A DNA stretch of 64,000 nucleotides from Diphasiastrum complanatum (Eukaryota > Streptophyta > Lycopodiopsida > Lycopodiales > Lycopodiaceae). The notes under the pieces were generated by a model. It was not told the origin of the DNA and did not search any database. It saw nothing but the letters and a program-made list of their open reading frames with translations. Every line of letters begins with the position of its first letter. Position 1 is the stretch's first letter. Both the position numbers and the translations under genes were made by a program. This document shows positions 12,766-23,831 of the stretch, piece by piece. Where the stretch lies: the NCBI GenBank assembly GCA_029204225.1, contig CM055096.1:40088970-40152969 (forward strand). Reading direction: 5' to 3'.

Positions 12766-13450
12766 TAGGATCCAATAATAGAGTACTATCTCCTCCTATG
12801 AGAGATCTTGCAACTATTTGTGAATTGATTCTTACTAGCTACACAAATCTCTCTAACACAAGATCTATTTCACATCAAATGATGGAGTATAGGCAAAGTT
12901 AGGATCAAACACTCTTAGCACGTGTGAAGTACTCTAAGAAACCAAATTTGACTCAAATACAATGATATTGCATGAAACAAAATGGCTAAGATCTCAAAAC
13001 AGTGCCTAGATCACATGTAGATGAGATTGGCAAGCATACAACTGTGATTTTGGATCAACCAAGCAATCTCTTGACCAAACCAAATGTGTCCACCCAGGTC
13101 TAGGTGCCCTACCTAACCCTCTTCAAAAGCTTATAACTTTTGATTGGCACAACCAAATGGAATGAAACTGATTGCATCAGAAACTAGACAAAAATAGCTT
13201 CAAAAGAAGTTATCAAACAAGATAAATGGATCAAACATGAGAGAGAACTTCCAAACTGAAATTGGATGTTCCTCACACGTGTCTGAGCACCTGATTCTGT
13301 ACAGTATCAGGTTAGACCCAATCAATGTCCTTTTGATTCCTTTTGATCCAAGATTGAACAAGATAGTTAGGAAAATGGGCCTTGACAACTTCTAGCTCAA
13401 GATTGATGAAAAAATTTTCACTTAGATGGATCAAAATGCATGGTAACCTT
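12766..13450 (-). other. Untranslated leader of element A
   Basis: About 685 bp between the primer-binding site and gag. No ORF of note. It contains further acgtgt words (agcacgtgtgaag near 12917, cacacgtgtctg near 13272), like those in the LTRs. Confidence 0.7.
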
Positions 13451-13468
13451 AGGTAGGCTCTGATACCA
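13451..13468 (-). other. Initiator tRNA-Met primer-binding site of element A
   Basis: The minus strand reads TGGTATCAGAGCCTACCT directly after the 5' LTR end at 13469. It is complementary to the 3' end of plant initiator tRNA-Met, the standard copia primer. Confidence 0.95.
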
Positions 13469-14205
13469 TGTTGAATTTTACATGTGTGGACTGTCCACTA
13501 CATATACTTGTGATCTCCTAAGGTGTGTAGATGCACCAAGATCAAGACTAGATTGAGATTCAAAATCTATCTTTGAATCTATGGCAAAAACACACTACTA
13601 CATGCATTCAATCACTTCCAACTCTCACTCCCACGTGTGGGAAGTATTCAAAAAATAATCTAAGTAAAAACAAGCTGCTCTCCTCGGGTAGAGAGAGAAA
13701 AAGCATCATGAGCTCTCGGGTAGAGAGAGAAAGCTACAAATCCAATAACTCACAAAATCCATGAAATCACCAAATCAATTAGATCCAAAATGAGGAGTAC
13801 AATGATACTAGTAGATCCACGAGCTACCACTATGCTTAACTATGATTGGACCATATTTTGTCACCACTTGATCCTATTGGATCATTGATCCATGCACCTC
13901 TTAATTCTATTGGACTATATTCAAGCACACCTCAATTTCCTATTGGACCTCACAAGGTTCCACCTCTAAATCCTATTGGACCTCTTGGAATTCATTAAAC
14001 AAAAGCTTTACACTTGTCTACACTCTAATTGGCACATGTTTAGCCTCTTATTCTATTTTGGCTCAATAGTGGCATTACAAGTGGAAATGCATAATTTGCC
14101 ATCTATGCCAAATTTATTCCTATCAACATCCTACACCTAGATGCTTGATGTAAAAAACATAAGACCCCTATATCTAACATAGATAATTTTTTTCAATTCT
14201 TCACA
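13469..14205 (-). repeat. 5' LTR of copia element A
   Basis: 737 bp, TG...CA, nearly identical to 7978-8714. Flanked by the primer-binding site on its inner side and by the target duplicate aagaa on its outer side. Confidence 0.95.
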
Positions 14206-14402
14206 AAGAAAACCATGCTTTTAGCCAAGCCATGAATGTTGGCCAATCATTTCTTCAAAAGGTTATGCACAACAAATTTTTAACTTTGTTGCAATTCTGT
14301 TCTTCGGAGATATCCTAGTCCGTCTACAGTAGTACTCATCAACCGCACACATAATTCAATATCTTGTTGCTTGATGTTTGACAATAAATTCATTGATGAT
14401 TG

Positions 14403-14609
14403 TTATGGATAATATACATTCACGGCATGAAGCTTTGCGCCATTGACTTCAATGCATGGATTACCATGAGAATCAATAACTTTAACTTTCAATATATATA
14501 TCTTGTGCCCATGTTGTTCCTCAAAAAATTCTATTTTTGTAGGTGGCCCATGTTTGATAACCAATGTCATGATCAAAGAGATCTTTGGATTTGAGAGAGA
14601 AAATGCCAT
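14403..14609 (-). pseudogene. Unrecognised gene, upstream exon
   Basis: A 68-codon minus-strand ORF (MTLVIKHGPPTKIEFFEEQH, then GHKIYILKVKVIDSHGNPCI) lies between copia elements A and B. It is probably an upstream exon of the gene whose 3' exons are at 7246-7931. Removing element A brings the two within about 6 kb less distance and leaves a single intron. Sequence around 14215-14345 also resembles plus-strand 20590-20770 (shared words catgaatgttgg, tttcttcaaaaggtt/tttctttacaaaggtt, gtagtactcatc), so it may be a multicopy gene. Function unknown. Confidence 0.4.
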
Positions 14610-14644
14610 ATAATAAGTACTAGATCATGATGGAACATATGAAG

Positions 14645-15345
14645 TGTGAAAGTACTGTACTTTAGAACCATAAATGGATCTACAAAAGATCCACAAGAGT
14701 GATTGGATGCTTGCTTAATAATCTATCAAAAAACTAGACACAAAAAAGTTGATTTAGATTGGCAATTTGACAAACAACAAGCATTAACAATCAAAAGAAT
14801 TGATAAACATTGAAATCCGAGCCCACACGTGTGTACTACAGGCTGTAGTACGGCCTTAAACCTGAGAAACAAGTAGAAAATGATTTGGTTTCATTTGGAT
14901 CACAAAAACTCAATGTACATAGTGAACTAGCTTGAGATTGCCAATGAGCTCCAAAAATTTTCTATCTTCTCACTATGGAGAGAGGGAATACATAGCAAAT
15001 TCGACTTCCTTCTTGAAGTTAGGTGGATTTCCAGCATGTAATAAGGAAGTTAACTCACTCTCCTTGACCTAAAATGAAACCCTAGTCTATTTCCTAGAGT
15101 TATGCTTGGTAGGTAGCTAGTTGGTCAAATTTTCACCTTAAACTTAGGTGTAGGTCCTATAAAGTAGGGATGACCACCAAATAGACATGACCAACTCTCT
15201 TGACTTGACCTAACCTACATTAGGATGGGTTTCCCATGTGGCATCATGGCCTCACATGTGTGGGACCCACTTGTGTACACAATTTACACTATTCTACATG
15301 GTTTTTGATCAAGCTAGATTTGCCAATTTTTGGCAATTCTTCACA
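14645..15345 (-). repeat. 3' LTR of element B
   Basis: 701 bp, tgtgaaagtactg..caattcttcaca on the plus strand. Carries cacacgtgtg near 14823. Followed on its inner side by the purine-rich tract AAATTTGAGGAGGAGTG (minus strand, about 15346-15362). Confidence 0.95.
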
Positions 15346-15404
15346 CTCCTCCTCAAATTTAGCTTGATCTATTTACAACTCTCTTGATAGATCAATGAAA
15401 GCTT

Positions 15405-15975
15405 TTAGAAGTGTCTAAAAAATCCAGCTACAAACAAGGAACTTTTGAGACTCCAATAGAGAATGATGTCCATGAAGGATCTTTCACCACCTCTTAGAGG
15501 ATCCCTTACAAGATGTTCCATAAATGTGTCTATATACATGTAGCACACTTCAAAACACATCATGCCAAGCCATGGATTCCAAGGCATTTTGTGCACTTGA
15601 AGATACATCAATTAAAATATTAAGTGCATAAATAATGTTGCCAAAGACAACTTGCCTTGCTTGATCCATATGATTAAGCCTTGATGGCTCTATCTTGATA
15701 CTCAACATTCTTCTTGGAGTCCTCGGGTCTTGAGCTTGATCCTCCACTTGACTTGACTCCAAAACATCAATGAATTGAATAATGTGTTGATCCAAAGGTG
15801 CTTCTTCAAGTTTACAAATCTTCCACTCTTGAAAGATCACATTTCCACCATTGACAAATTCTTTGGTTGAAAACAAGTATATTCTACAATCTCTACTTGA
15901 AGAGCAAAACACTACCATTATTCCTATCATTGAAATAGGATAATCTTTGGTCCTTACATTGGAATGATCATGCAC
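15405..15975 (-). pseudogene. Element B pol remnant
   Basis: Two short minus-strand frames. 15550-15975 corresponds to the integrase/RT linker (KDYPISMIGIMVVFCSSSRD, TPRRMLSIKIEPSRLNHMDQ, then ALESMAWHDV, where related elements read DAMESQEWRDAM). 15405-15611 holds a scrap of late reverse transcriptase (EHLVRDPLRGGERSFMDIIL, compare EQIVKYPNKGDERSFEDITL in element A). The catalytic YVDD box and all of RNase H are absent. It cannot encode a polymerase. Confidence 0.8.
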
Positions 15976-15978
15976 AAA

Positions 15979-17556
15979 TCATGTGGACACAAAGATTTCC
16001 AAAGCAAATGATGTTTCATCTTTTATGACTCTATTCAAACCATTACAAAAATAGTTATCCAATGAAATTGCTTTATCAACAACAAATGTAGATTTCAAAG
16101 CATCCCATTTCATTGTCTTGTCATACAAAGTAATAAACACCATGGATCTTAAAGGTAAGAAACAAGTCACCTCATGTCTACTAATACTTTCCAAAAAGTA
16201 TTCAAAGATAGTAGACTCTCCAATGCTCACCACCCTTGCAAGATGCACATTTGAATGGACAATTTGCATGCAATTAGATGACTCGGCCATTGTCATTGAG
16301 GACTCCCTTGGAACTCTCATGCTTTGAAGCTGATCCTCAAGATCTTCCTCCTTTTGATGCTCCTCCTCAATGCAAGCAAGATCACACTTTTCCAAGATCT
16401 CCTCTTGAGTGATCTCCTCCTTCGCCAAGCTCATTCTTTCAAAAGCAACACTAGCTTCCAACTTAAACAATCTTCCATGTTTAAATCCCTTTGCAATGCA
16501 AACATCATTATCCAAGATGAAGCAAACACCATGCTTAAAGTGGACATCCAAACCACTCTCTAAGAGTAGACCAACACTAAGCATATTCTTGGTGATTGAT
16601 GGTACATAAAGGACATTTTCTAGATCCATGCATTTTGAGGATTCTAGATACAAAGAGATGGTGCCAACACCATCTATCCTACACTCTTCATCATTTGCAG
16701 TAAAGACAAACTTTTTAGCATCATTGAATGAGTGTAAGGTTGAGAAAAAGTCCTTTTCACAAGACATGTGGGAGCTAGCCCCACTGTCGATCCACCAATT
16801 GTCTCTTGAATTGCTATTGCTTGTTGGTGAGGATGTAGATGCCATCAAGAATACATCTACTTCATCCTCCTCTTCCTCCTTTGCAAGGTTTCCTTGTTTG
16901 TCCTCCTCCACTTGTGCTCTTAGCCTCTTGTAGCATTTAGATGCATAATGCCCCTTCTTTCCACAAAAGAAGCATTTTTGCTTTGACTTGTCCTTTGAGC
17001 TTGATGCATCATCCTCTTCTTTGGCCTCCTTTGGATGCTTCTTCTTTCCATTGGTATTCTTTTTGCCCTTGAATGAGAAATTGGCTTTCTCATCACCATC
17101 CTGCAAATACAAGGAACTCATCCTAGATTTTGCATGGAGCATCCTACACTCTTCAGCCACTAATACACTGTGAAGTTTTTCTATAGTTGGCAAAGTGTCT
17201 TGGATGGCAAAACTTTGGACCAAATTTGCAAAGTCATCTCCTAGACCATTAAGGACAATTTGTACAAGCTCTCCATCATGAATCTTCTCTCCAATGGAAG
17301 CCAACTCCCTATTTAGAGACTTGATTCTGAGTACATAATCCTGTGCACGCTCCTCACTTCTCCTCATGCTTTGCAAAATTTGATTTCTAAGCATAAGAAC
17401 TCTAGAAGTGTTGCTAGACTCATAGATTGATTCTTCTCTCAACAAATCATTGCTCACATTCATCTTCACACAATGAAGTGCAAGCCTAGATCTCTTCTTG
17501 TATCTAGCTAACTCCTGTGCACCTAGAGGTTCATCTTCATCTTCAGAGGTGCCCAC
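15979..17556 (-). CDS. Element B gag-protease protein, 525 codons, uninterrupted
   Basis: The frame starts MGTSEDEDEPLGAQELARYK and is open to 15979. The N-terminal about 70 gag residues found in element D (SERLNSCSYSIWKIRMES region) are missing, and a small in-frame deletion lies near residue 40. Gag continues (SRLALHCVKMNVSNDLLRE; LRNQILQSMRRSEERAQDYV), with the zinc knuckle CFFCGKKGHYASKC and the protease motif WWIDSGASSHMS. The last about 150 residues are a shuffled, shortened integrase region in which the first catalytic Asp is replaced (HSNVH for HSDVH) and no second Asp or Glu block is seen. Despite the rearrangement no stop occurs, which is notable beside its broken neighbours. Likely role: particle protein supplied by or for a non-autonomous element. 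Confidence 0.8.
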   Translation of the reverse strand: MGTSEDEDEPLGAQELARYKKRSRLALHCVKMNVSNDLLREESIYESSNTSRVLMLRNQILQSMRRSEERAQDYVLRIKSLNRELASIGEKIHDGELVQIVLNGLGDDFANLVQSFAIQDTLPTIEKLHSVLVAEECRMLHAKSRMSSLYLQDGDEKANFSFKGKKNTNGKKKHPKEAKEEDDASSSKDKSKQKCFFCGKKGHYASKCYKRLRAQVEEDKQGNLAKEEEEDEVDVFLMASTSSPTSNSNSRDNWWIDSGASSHMSCEKDFFSTLHSFNDAKKFVFTANDEECRIDGVGTISLYLESSKCMDLENVLYVPSITKNMLSVGLLLESGLDVHFKHGVCFILDNDVCIAKGFKHGRLFKLEASVAFERMSLAKEEITQEEILEKCDLACIEEEHQKEEDLEDQLQSMRVPRESSMTMAESSNCMQIVHSNVHLARVVSIGESTIFEYFLESISRHEVTCFLPLRSMVFITLYDKTMKWDALKSTFVVDKAISLDNYFCNGLNRVIKDETSFALEIFVST

Positions 17557-17708
17557 ACATGTGGACAGTACGGATTTGGAACCCTACCAAGTTTGGGATC
17601 AAATCTCCTCACCAAAATCAAGATTCTAGCTTGCCCTCTCAATACTAGCTTTTAGCACCAAAACTTGCTAAAAATGGATTTGCAGTAGATCAATGGCTTA
17701 TGTTCTTG

Positions 17709-17726
17709 TACTTGGCTCTGATACCA
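17709..17726 (-). other. Initiator tRNA-Met primer-binding site of element B
   Basis: The minus strand reads TGGTATCAGAGCCAAGTA, directly adjoining the LTR at 17727. Confidence 0.93.
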
Positions 17727-18427
17727 TGTGAAAGTACTGTACTTTAGGACCATAAATGGATCTACAAAAGATCCACAAGAGTGATTGGATGCTTGCTTAA
17801 CAATCTATCAAAAAACTAGACACAAAAAAGTTGATTTAGATTGGCAATTTGACAAACAACAAGCATTAACAATCAAAAGCATTGATAAACATTGAAATCC
17901 TAGCCCACACGTGTGTAATACAGGCTGTAGTACGGCCTTAAACCTGAGAAACAAGTAAAAATTGATTTGGTTTCATTTGGATCACAAAAACTCAATGTAC
18001 ATAGTGAACTAGCTTGAGATTGCCAATGAGCTCCAAAAATTTTCTATCTTCTCACTATGGAGAGAGGGAATACATAGCAAATTCGACTTCCTTCTTGAAG
18101 TTAGGTGGATTTCCAGCATGTAATAAGGAAGTTAACTCACTCTCCTTGACCTAAAATGAAACCCTAGTCTATTTCCTAGAGTTATGCTTGGTAGGTAGCT
18201 AGTTGGTCATATTTTCACCTTAAACTTAGGTGTAGGTCCTATAAAGTAGGGATGACCACCAAATAGACATGACCAACTCTCTTGACTTGACCTAACCTAC
18301 ATTAGGATGGGTTTCCCATGTGGCATCATGGCCTCACATGTGTGGGACCCACTTGTGTACACAATTTACACTATTCTACATGGTTTTTGATCAAGCTAGA
18401 TTTGCCAATTTTTGGCAATTCTTCACA
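17727..18427 (-). repeat. 5' LTR of element B
   Basis: 701 bp, ending ..caattcttcaca on the plus strand and followed by the target duplicate tgaag. Near-identical to 14645-15345. Confidence 0.95.
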
Positions 18428-18432
18428 TGAAG

Positions 18433-20900
18433 GATTATAAAACGACCCCCAAATAGACTGGCAATTTAAGGAAATTTTAACGGAAGTCGGTCTATACCAC
18501 AATTACAGCTCAAGCTCCATTGGGTATGGAGTCGAAAATAAGGCCGTTCATGACCATCGACACTTTCAATGGCCATCGGCTAGGCGAGTTTCAACCGGTC
18601 TACCGACAATTTTCAGATAGCCTACGGAACTCTGAAATGGACAAGAGATCATGCGTGTAAGCTCTGGCTTTTGAGATGTCGATAGGACATACATTTTAGA
18701 AAGGGGCCCTCAAATTAGCAGTAAATGGGACTAGGGGATTTTCCACCAAATGGTGATCACAGGTAGACACTATGTATGGGCAAATAGCACAAACTAGTAG
18801 GTTTTCCATTCCACACAAACATTGAACAAGGTGCTCGTAGAACGGAGAAAGGATTAGAATCAAAACTAAAGGCTGAAGTAGGCCAATTGAATCATCTTCA
18901 TCCTTTCACACAGATCTAGGGAAGGGAAATGACCACAAGCAGGGACTTTGGTTCCTCAGTATTCAAGGGACTGTATATACTTCATTTCGGCAACCAATCC
19001 ATAGTTGATCAAACTCATCCATAAGATAAATCAAAAGAATAAGACAAGTCCAAGCTTCATGGTAGCACGTTTAATCCAACAAGCCAGTCGAGCTCCATAC
19101 CAAAGCTGGACTTCAAAAAAACATAGTTCCATTACTGACACACCCAATAGAGGGTCAAAGGCTTGGCCCAGTAACCTAACAAAAACTCCAACCCTTCAGG
19201 CTAATCTGGCAACCAAGCCTTGCATTGTGATGCCGTCATGCCCTATCTACAATGAGGAGTGAGTCACAGCAGGTTGAGATCTTTTTTAAAAAAACCAGCT
19301 AAGAGCTAACTGCATCATAGCAGTTACGTAGAAGACCAGGATCTAAAAATCAGCAAGATGTATTCTGGAGATCAATGTCTAGACAATAAAACTCGGGGAT
19401 CAAATGGTAATGAGTGACTGAAAACTCATATTTGTAGGAGTTTAGACCTCTCACAAAGTTGAAAGGCTCAAGACTCACACTTTCAAGCATTCATCAGGTA
19501 GATTTGAAGGGGCATATGGCTCACTCTGTATAGATTCACAGAGTTGGTTGGCTAATGAAACACAAATCAGTGATGCACAGGCTGTAAAATTCCCTCCCTA
19601 TACAGGGACTTCAAGAAAGTTGAAATGGCTCCACACTACAATGATTAATAGATTTCCAGGACAGCATAAATAAGGCAGCAATGCCTCAACCTGCATGATA
19701 AGTAATCATTACCAAATTCTCAAATCACAATGTTTAACTAAACAGTCTGTTATAAAGCAAATTAAAAATCAATGATCCTCAGGTAATGCTAAGCAACAAG
19801 CCCACAGTCTTCCACAGATCAAAAGCCTGCAACCACAATATTAGATGACTTCCAAATCCTCACAACCTGCAACCAAGTGTTAGAGGCAGCAAGGGCATAA
19901 ACTCACAATCCACAAACAATAATCCAGAGAATAAACATGATGCTTTGAATCAACCAACAATAACAATGAATGAAAAGTCGTTTGCAACAAAGACCAACAA
20001 AGAAGTTAGAGTGGAAGGCACCAAGCAAAGCAGCTTCTACTCCTTCCCTTTCTCTCCAAGCTTCTCCACACAAGTTCTCTCTTTCTCTCTCTCTCTCTTC
20101 AAGAAGATGAATGATGAGAATGGTAATGTTGTCCCACAACCCTCTCTATACGTAGGGGCTCAATGGGCTGGAGGTGCACCCCTTCAAGAAATGGGGCACC
20201 TCCTTATGACTTCTCAAAAATTGACTCTAAAAATAGGGCACTGGCCCAAATTCGTTTTTAACACCCAACTTGGCCTCAACTTGCAATTTCAAAGCCAAGT
20301 TGGGTCATGTTTAAGGTTTCAGTTTTTATGGGCTCACAGCCAAATTTTAATTACTAGAACTGTATTACGAAAATACTTGGCACCTCCTAGTCCCGACAAA
20401 CCCGGAAACTAGGGGCATAGGCCGCATAAATGAAGTTTTAATACAACGTAAATTAGCAAATGAACAATTTTTAATAGCAATGCAACCGGCCATTATGGGC
20501 CATTTATGCGTCGTCTTTTAACAGTTCCACGTCAGCGTAGTAGCGTGCGTCGATGATTTTTCATCTAAAATAGCTTGAAAAAGGGGTTGTTTTCTCCACA
20601 AACAACATACACACGACAAAATTTGAACAATGAACCTATTCTAGGACATGAATGTTGGAAAATTATTTCTTTACAAAGGTTCAATTTTGTTGCATCAATA
20701 TTAATTGCATTCTTGATATATATATTTGTTAGACGAGTTGCAATTTACAAGGTCATCGTAGTACTCATCTGCTAGGGAAGATGAGACTCGATAGATCAGA
20801 CCGGTCAAACAACCGAATCAAAATGATCCTACTATTGTGCGAAGGCAGTGGTCGACTAATTCCCTTGGTGCATGCACTACAACAATGATAGGTAAGCACT
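18433..20900. other. No supported gene
   Basis: Mixed-composition DNA with only short chance ORFs (the longest, about 155 codons at 19945-20412, has no recognisable domain). A weak resemblance of 20590-20770 to 14215-14345 suggests a decayed second copy of the unrecognised minus-strand gene. A short pyrimidine run lies at 20080-20100. Confidence 0.5.
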
Positions 20901-21039
20901 AAAGTAAAATAGAGCCTAATTGTGCATTTGTTTGCAGAAGCGAAAGAGCAGACAATCAGACAAAGCAATAAGAATGTCAAACATAAAGATGTAGTAGCAA
21001 AGCATACAATCCTGACAAGAACTCTGAACTCTTTAAAAG

Positions 21040-23184
21040 ACAGTGATTGATTCATATTAGTGTATAGAAATACACGTTAGTTTGATGCTATGAGCACAAG
21101 ACAATAGTGGGCAAAACCGCGTGCTCAAGAAGCTAACTCTGTTCTGTAAAAGCTATGAGCTTATTATTGAAAAAAGAATTGATGCATGAAAGCACCTAGA
21201 GTGTATGTCTCATTAACTACTACTACTTAGACTACAATAGTCATCTATATACAATTTACATTTGTGTAGATGAGTGTACAAAGAAGATGGTGTGGAGTCG
21301 TTGTGCCATCTAGAGGAGATTGTGGCTGCTGCTGTCATTGTCCAAGTTGTTGCATAGTACAGGAAGTGAGCGTGAGAAGGCTTCGATTATTCGGAATCAT
21401 GCTAGTCGTTGTTGTGGCTAGTTAAATTGGAGAGTCGATATGTTGGACAAGTCAGATTTTCCTAATATGTTGATTGAGTCGACAAGTCGGACTCCCCGAT
21501 AAGTCGGCCTAGGTGTCCTTCCTCAATAAGTTGGCCAACTTGAAAAGTTGGGTGCCATTCTCTTGCATGTCCTCAATAATAGGATATTTTTGCAGACTGT
21601 GCGACAACGCATATAAAACTACAGCAATATGAATGGAACATGATTAACATGGGATTTAGGAGAGTAGAGGAGATAAATCCAACACCCTCCCTTAATCTAG
21701 ATCTGTGAATGCCTTGATCTTTAGACTAAGCAATGCACAAAATTTGTTGTGTGCATTAATGCTCAATGCCTTGGTAAACACATATGCAATCATGTCCTCC
21801 GTCCAACAATATGTTATGCTTACTTCTCTGTCGATAATTTTACCCCTGACATAGTATTGAATCTCAATGTGATTACTCTGCGAGTGAAATCTAGGACTGG
21901 CCGATAAGGAAATGTCACTATGATTATGACTTGAGAAACAACAATGTACTCTGCTTCTATAGAGAAAAGAGCAATAGAGGTTTGCTTACGACTATTCCAA
22001 GAGATAGGACTGTCGTTGAGGAAGAATGTAAATCTTGATTAGGATTTATGAATATCTACATCGCCCCCTAGCTTGCATCTGAATATCCACTTAGTTGATG
22101 GAGATTGTTGTTGTCAGCTTCCCCATAGCAGATGCACTGGTCTGTGGTAGTTCGAATATATCTCGTGACTCTTATAAGAACCTTCCAATGGGTGATGCCA
22201 AAATGAGCCATGAATTGGTTGAGTGAGCTTACTGCAAAAGTGATATTAGGTCTTGTGCAAACCATTGCATACATGAGAGATCCAAGTATCGATTGATATT
22301 GATACTCTCTCATCTTCTCTTCTTCCTGCTTGGTCTTCTGGTTGGCTAAGTGCATCTTCGACGATAGTTGGTTTCTACATTAAAAGACAGGCAGACTCAG
22401 GAATATACCTTGTGGGCTATGTGCACACTCGGCTTGATCTTCTTGGAGGTGGCGTCGATTGATGATCCAATCCTTGGACTTGTTGTTGTTGAGTAACAAC
22501 AACGTGTTTGTCTGACTCGCTATTGAGTAGTTGATCAACTATGGGCATGCTTGAGCCAGAGGCTCGAATTGTCGTGTCGATGACATGCATCAAAGATTTG
22601 CATGAAACTCTACCCTTGTCTTTGAGAACTGATCCTCGATAAAGGCTATATCCCTGCTAAATAAAATCTCCTAGGTATCAGGGTCGTACAGCTTGTAATT
22701 ATTGTTAGAGGAAGTATATCTAATCAAGGTGGTCTTGAGACCTTGGAAGTCAAATTTCTTCCTTGTCTCATTAGAGGAGTTCTAAATCCCAAAAAGACCC
22801 TTTGTAAAGATTCTTTTTATATTTTTTCTCAAATCTTTCTTACACATGGACCAATCAAAACACTCAAATTTGAAATCTACGTAACGTAACTTTTTGAGTC
22901 CACATTTTGATTCCATACTAAAAATGGCATAACTTTTTAGTGGTAAGTCTAAATTTATCAAAGTTTGGTGCATTAGAAAGTGCTTGACAAGGGCTTTCCA
23001 ATGATATGTTACATGGCATACTTCTAAGCTACGATTAAAAAGTTATGGCAAGTCAAAAGTATTAGTGTTATAATATTTTAATAATAAAAAATGCATCTTG
23101 CACGAATTCTTAAAGGGTCTTTTTGGAGCTCAAAACTCCTCTAATGCTATCGGAATCTGTGCATAGGCGATGCATCCGAACACT
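21040..23184 (-). mobile_element. Decayed copia element C (3' LTR part, RNase H/RT, linker)
   Basis: On the minus strand the LTR starts TGTTGGATTTATC at 21684, preceded by the purine tract AAGGGAGGG (21685-21693). Only part of the LTR (to about 21040) is recognisable against the LTR of element H. Upstream, 22068-22355 encodes late reverse transcriptase/RNase H (YQSILGSLMYAMVCTRPNIT, HWKVLIRVTRYIRTTTDQC). About 22400-22768 plus 23147-23184 encode the integrase/RT linker (RKKFDFQGLKTTLISYTSSN). The integrase core, gag and the main part of RT are missing, and several stops occur. A 378-bp MITE (22769-23146) interrupts it. It belongs to the same family as element H. Confidence 0.85.
22769..23146. 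mobile_element. MITE-1, 378 bp, CATTAGAGGAG terminal inverted repeats
   Basis: Ends are cattagaggagtt... and ...aactcctctaatg; inverted similarity extends inward over about 40 bp through the word aaaaagaccctttt. The inside is AT-rich, non-coding and has the word gttacgttacgtag. The same 378-bp length and sequence recur in opposite orientation at 30279-30656. The flanks rejoin in frame in the copia linker without removing any duplicated base, which indicates insertion with no target duplication. Confidence 0.9.
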
Positions 23185-23831
23185 TGTAGGAGTTAGATTT
23201 TACAATTTTCACCTTGTAAATGTAATTAGTTTGATATCTATGTGGCTCCACATGTGTGAAATGTTAAGCATAAATTTTAGATCCATTGTATCAAGATTTT
23301 AATTGGGTCAAATGTCAAATCTCCTAAATTGTAGGAGTTATCTCCTAGATTGTAGGAATCTAGAAGGTCAACACTAGCCATTAATGATGATGTGGCAATT
23401 AAGTGGAATCTTAGCCAAAGTGGATATGGATATGCACTATGAGCTGTCTCACACATGCTGGATATGGCTTAGAGAGAGATTATGAAGATTTTGTATATCA
23501 TCGAGATCCGATTTTGAGGTTAATGATGAGAAACATTGATTTGGGAGCAATTTTGGTGATTTCAACTCTCTATGCATGTTCTTTGTGAATGAATGCTTAG
23601 GATCTGATGAGTAAATATATTTTCTATTAGAAAGCCATACATCAGCTATAATTCACATGTGTGAAGGCTTATGATCAATATTCATGATTGTTCTTGCTTG
23701 GATATGTAGAAATTGTCAAGTAGAAGTTAGATTTGGATGCTGGTTTGAAGATAGATCAACATACCAAGCTGCCAATCAATTTTATTAATCTTTTGTAGAT
23801 ATATTTGACTCCTATTTTCTGATTTTTGACA
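23185..23831 (+). repeat. 5' LTR of element D
   Basis: Begins tgtaggagttagat where the element C linker ends, and ends ..tttttgaca against the primer-binding site. The 3' boundary is firm; the 5' boundary rests on the loss of element C similarity and the TG start. Confidence 0.7.

Larger units (their letters stand above)
7978..14205 (-). mobile_element. Complete Ty1/copia retrotransposon A with two 737-bp LTRs
   Basis: Element A has the full order LTR, iMet primer-binding site, gag, protease, integrase, reverse transcriptase, RNase H, polypurine tract, LTR on the minus strand. Both LTRs are 737 bp and nearly identical by eye. The 5-bp flanks are identical (aagaa at 7973-7977 and at 14206-14210), a clean target-site duplication. 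The reading frame carries only a few lesions: a frameshift near 11690, a frameshift near 10720 and a TGA at 10134-10136. It is therefore a recent but probably non-functional insertion. It sits about 40 bp upstream of a 3' splice site of the unrecognised minus-strand gene, that is, inside what appears to be an intron. Confidence 0.95.
14645..18427 (-). mobile_element. Non-autonomous copia element B (gag-only type) with two 701-bp LTRs
   Basis: The two 701-bp LTRs (14645-15345 and 17727-18427) differ at only a few positions. They are flanked by the identical 5-bp duplicate tgaag (14640-14644 and 18428-18432). A primer-binding site (TGGTATCAGAGCCAAGTA) and a polypurine tract are both present, so the replication signals are complete. 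The inside is only about 2.4 kb: one long gag-protease ORF plus scraps of pol. Near-identical LTRs and a perfect target duplication mean it moved recently without its own reverse transcriptase, so it was most likely mobilised in trans. This layout matches the described TR-GAG class. Confidence 0.92.

Noticed and set aside
16118-17173. Plus-strand ORFs opposite the element B gag
   Set aside because: They are shadows of the minus-strand gag-protease frame.
19945-20412. 155-codon plus-strand ORF
   Set aside because: Length is within chance for this much DNA, composition is not protein-like throughout and no domain or splice context was found.
22767-23148. A 2-bp ct target duplication around MITE-1
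   Set aside because: Removing one ct breaks the copia frame, while removing none restores it, so the matching ct is coincidental.
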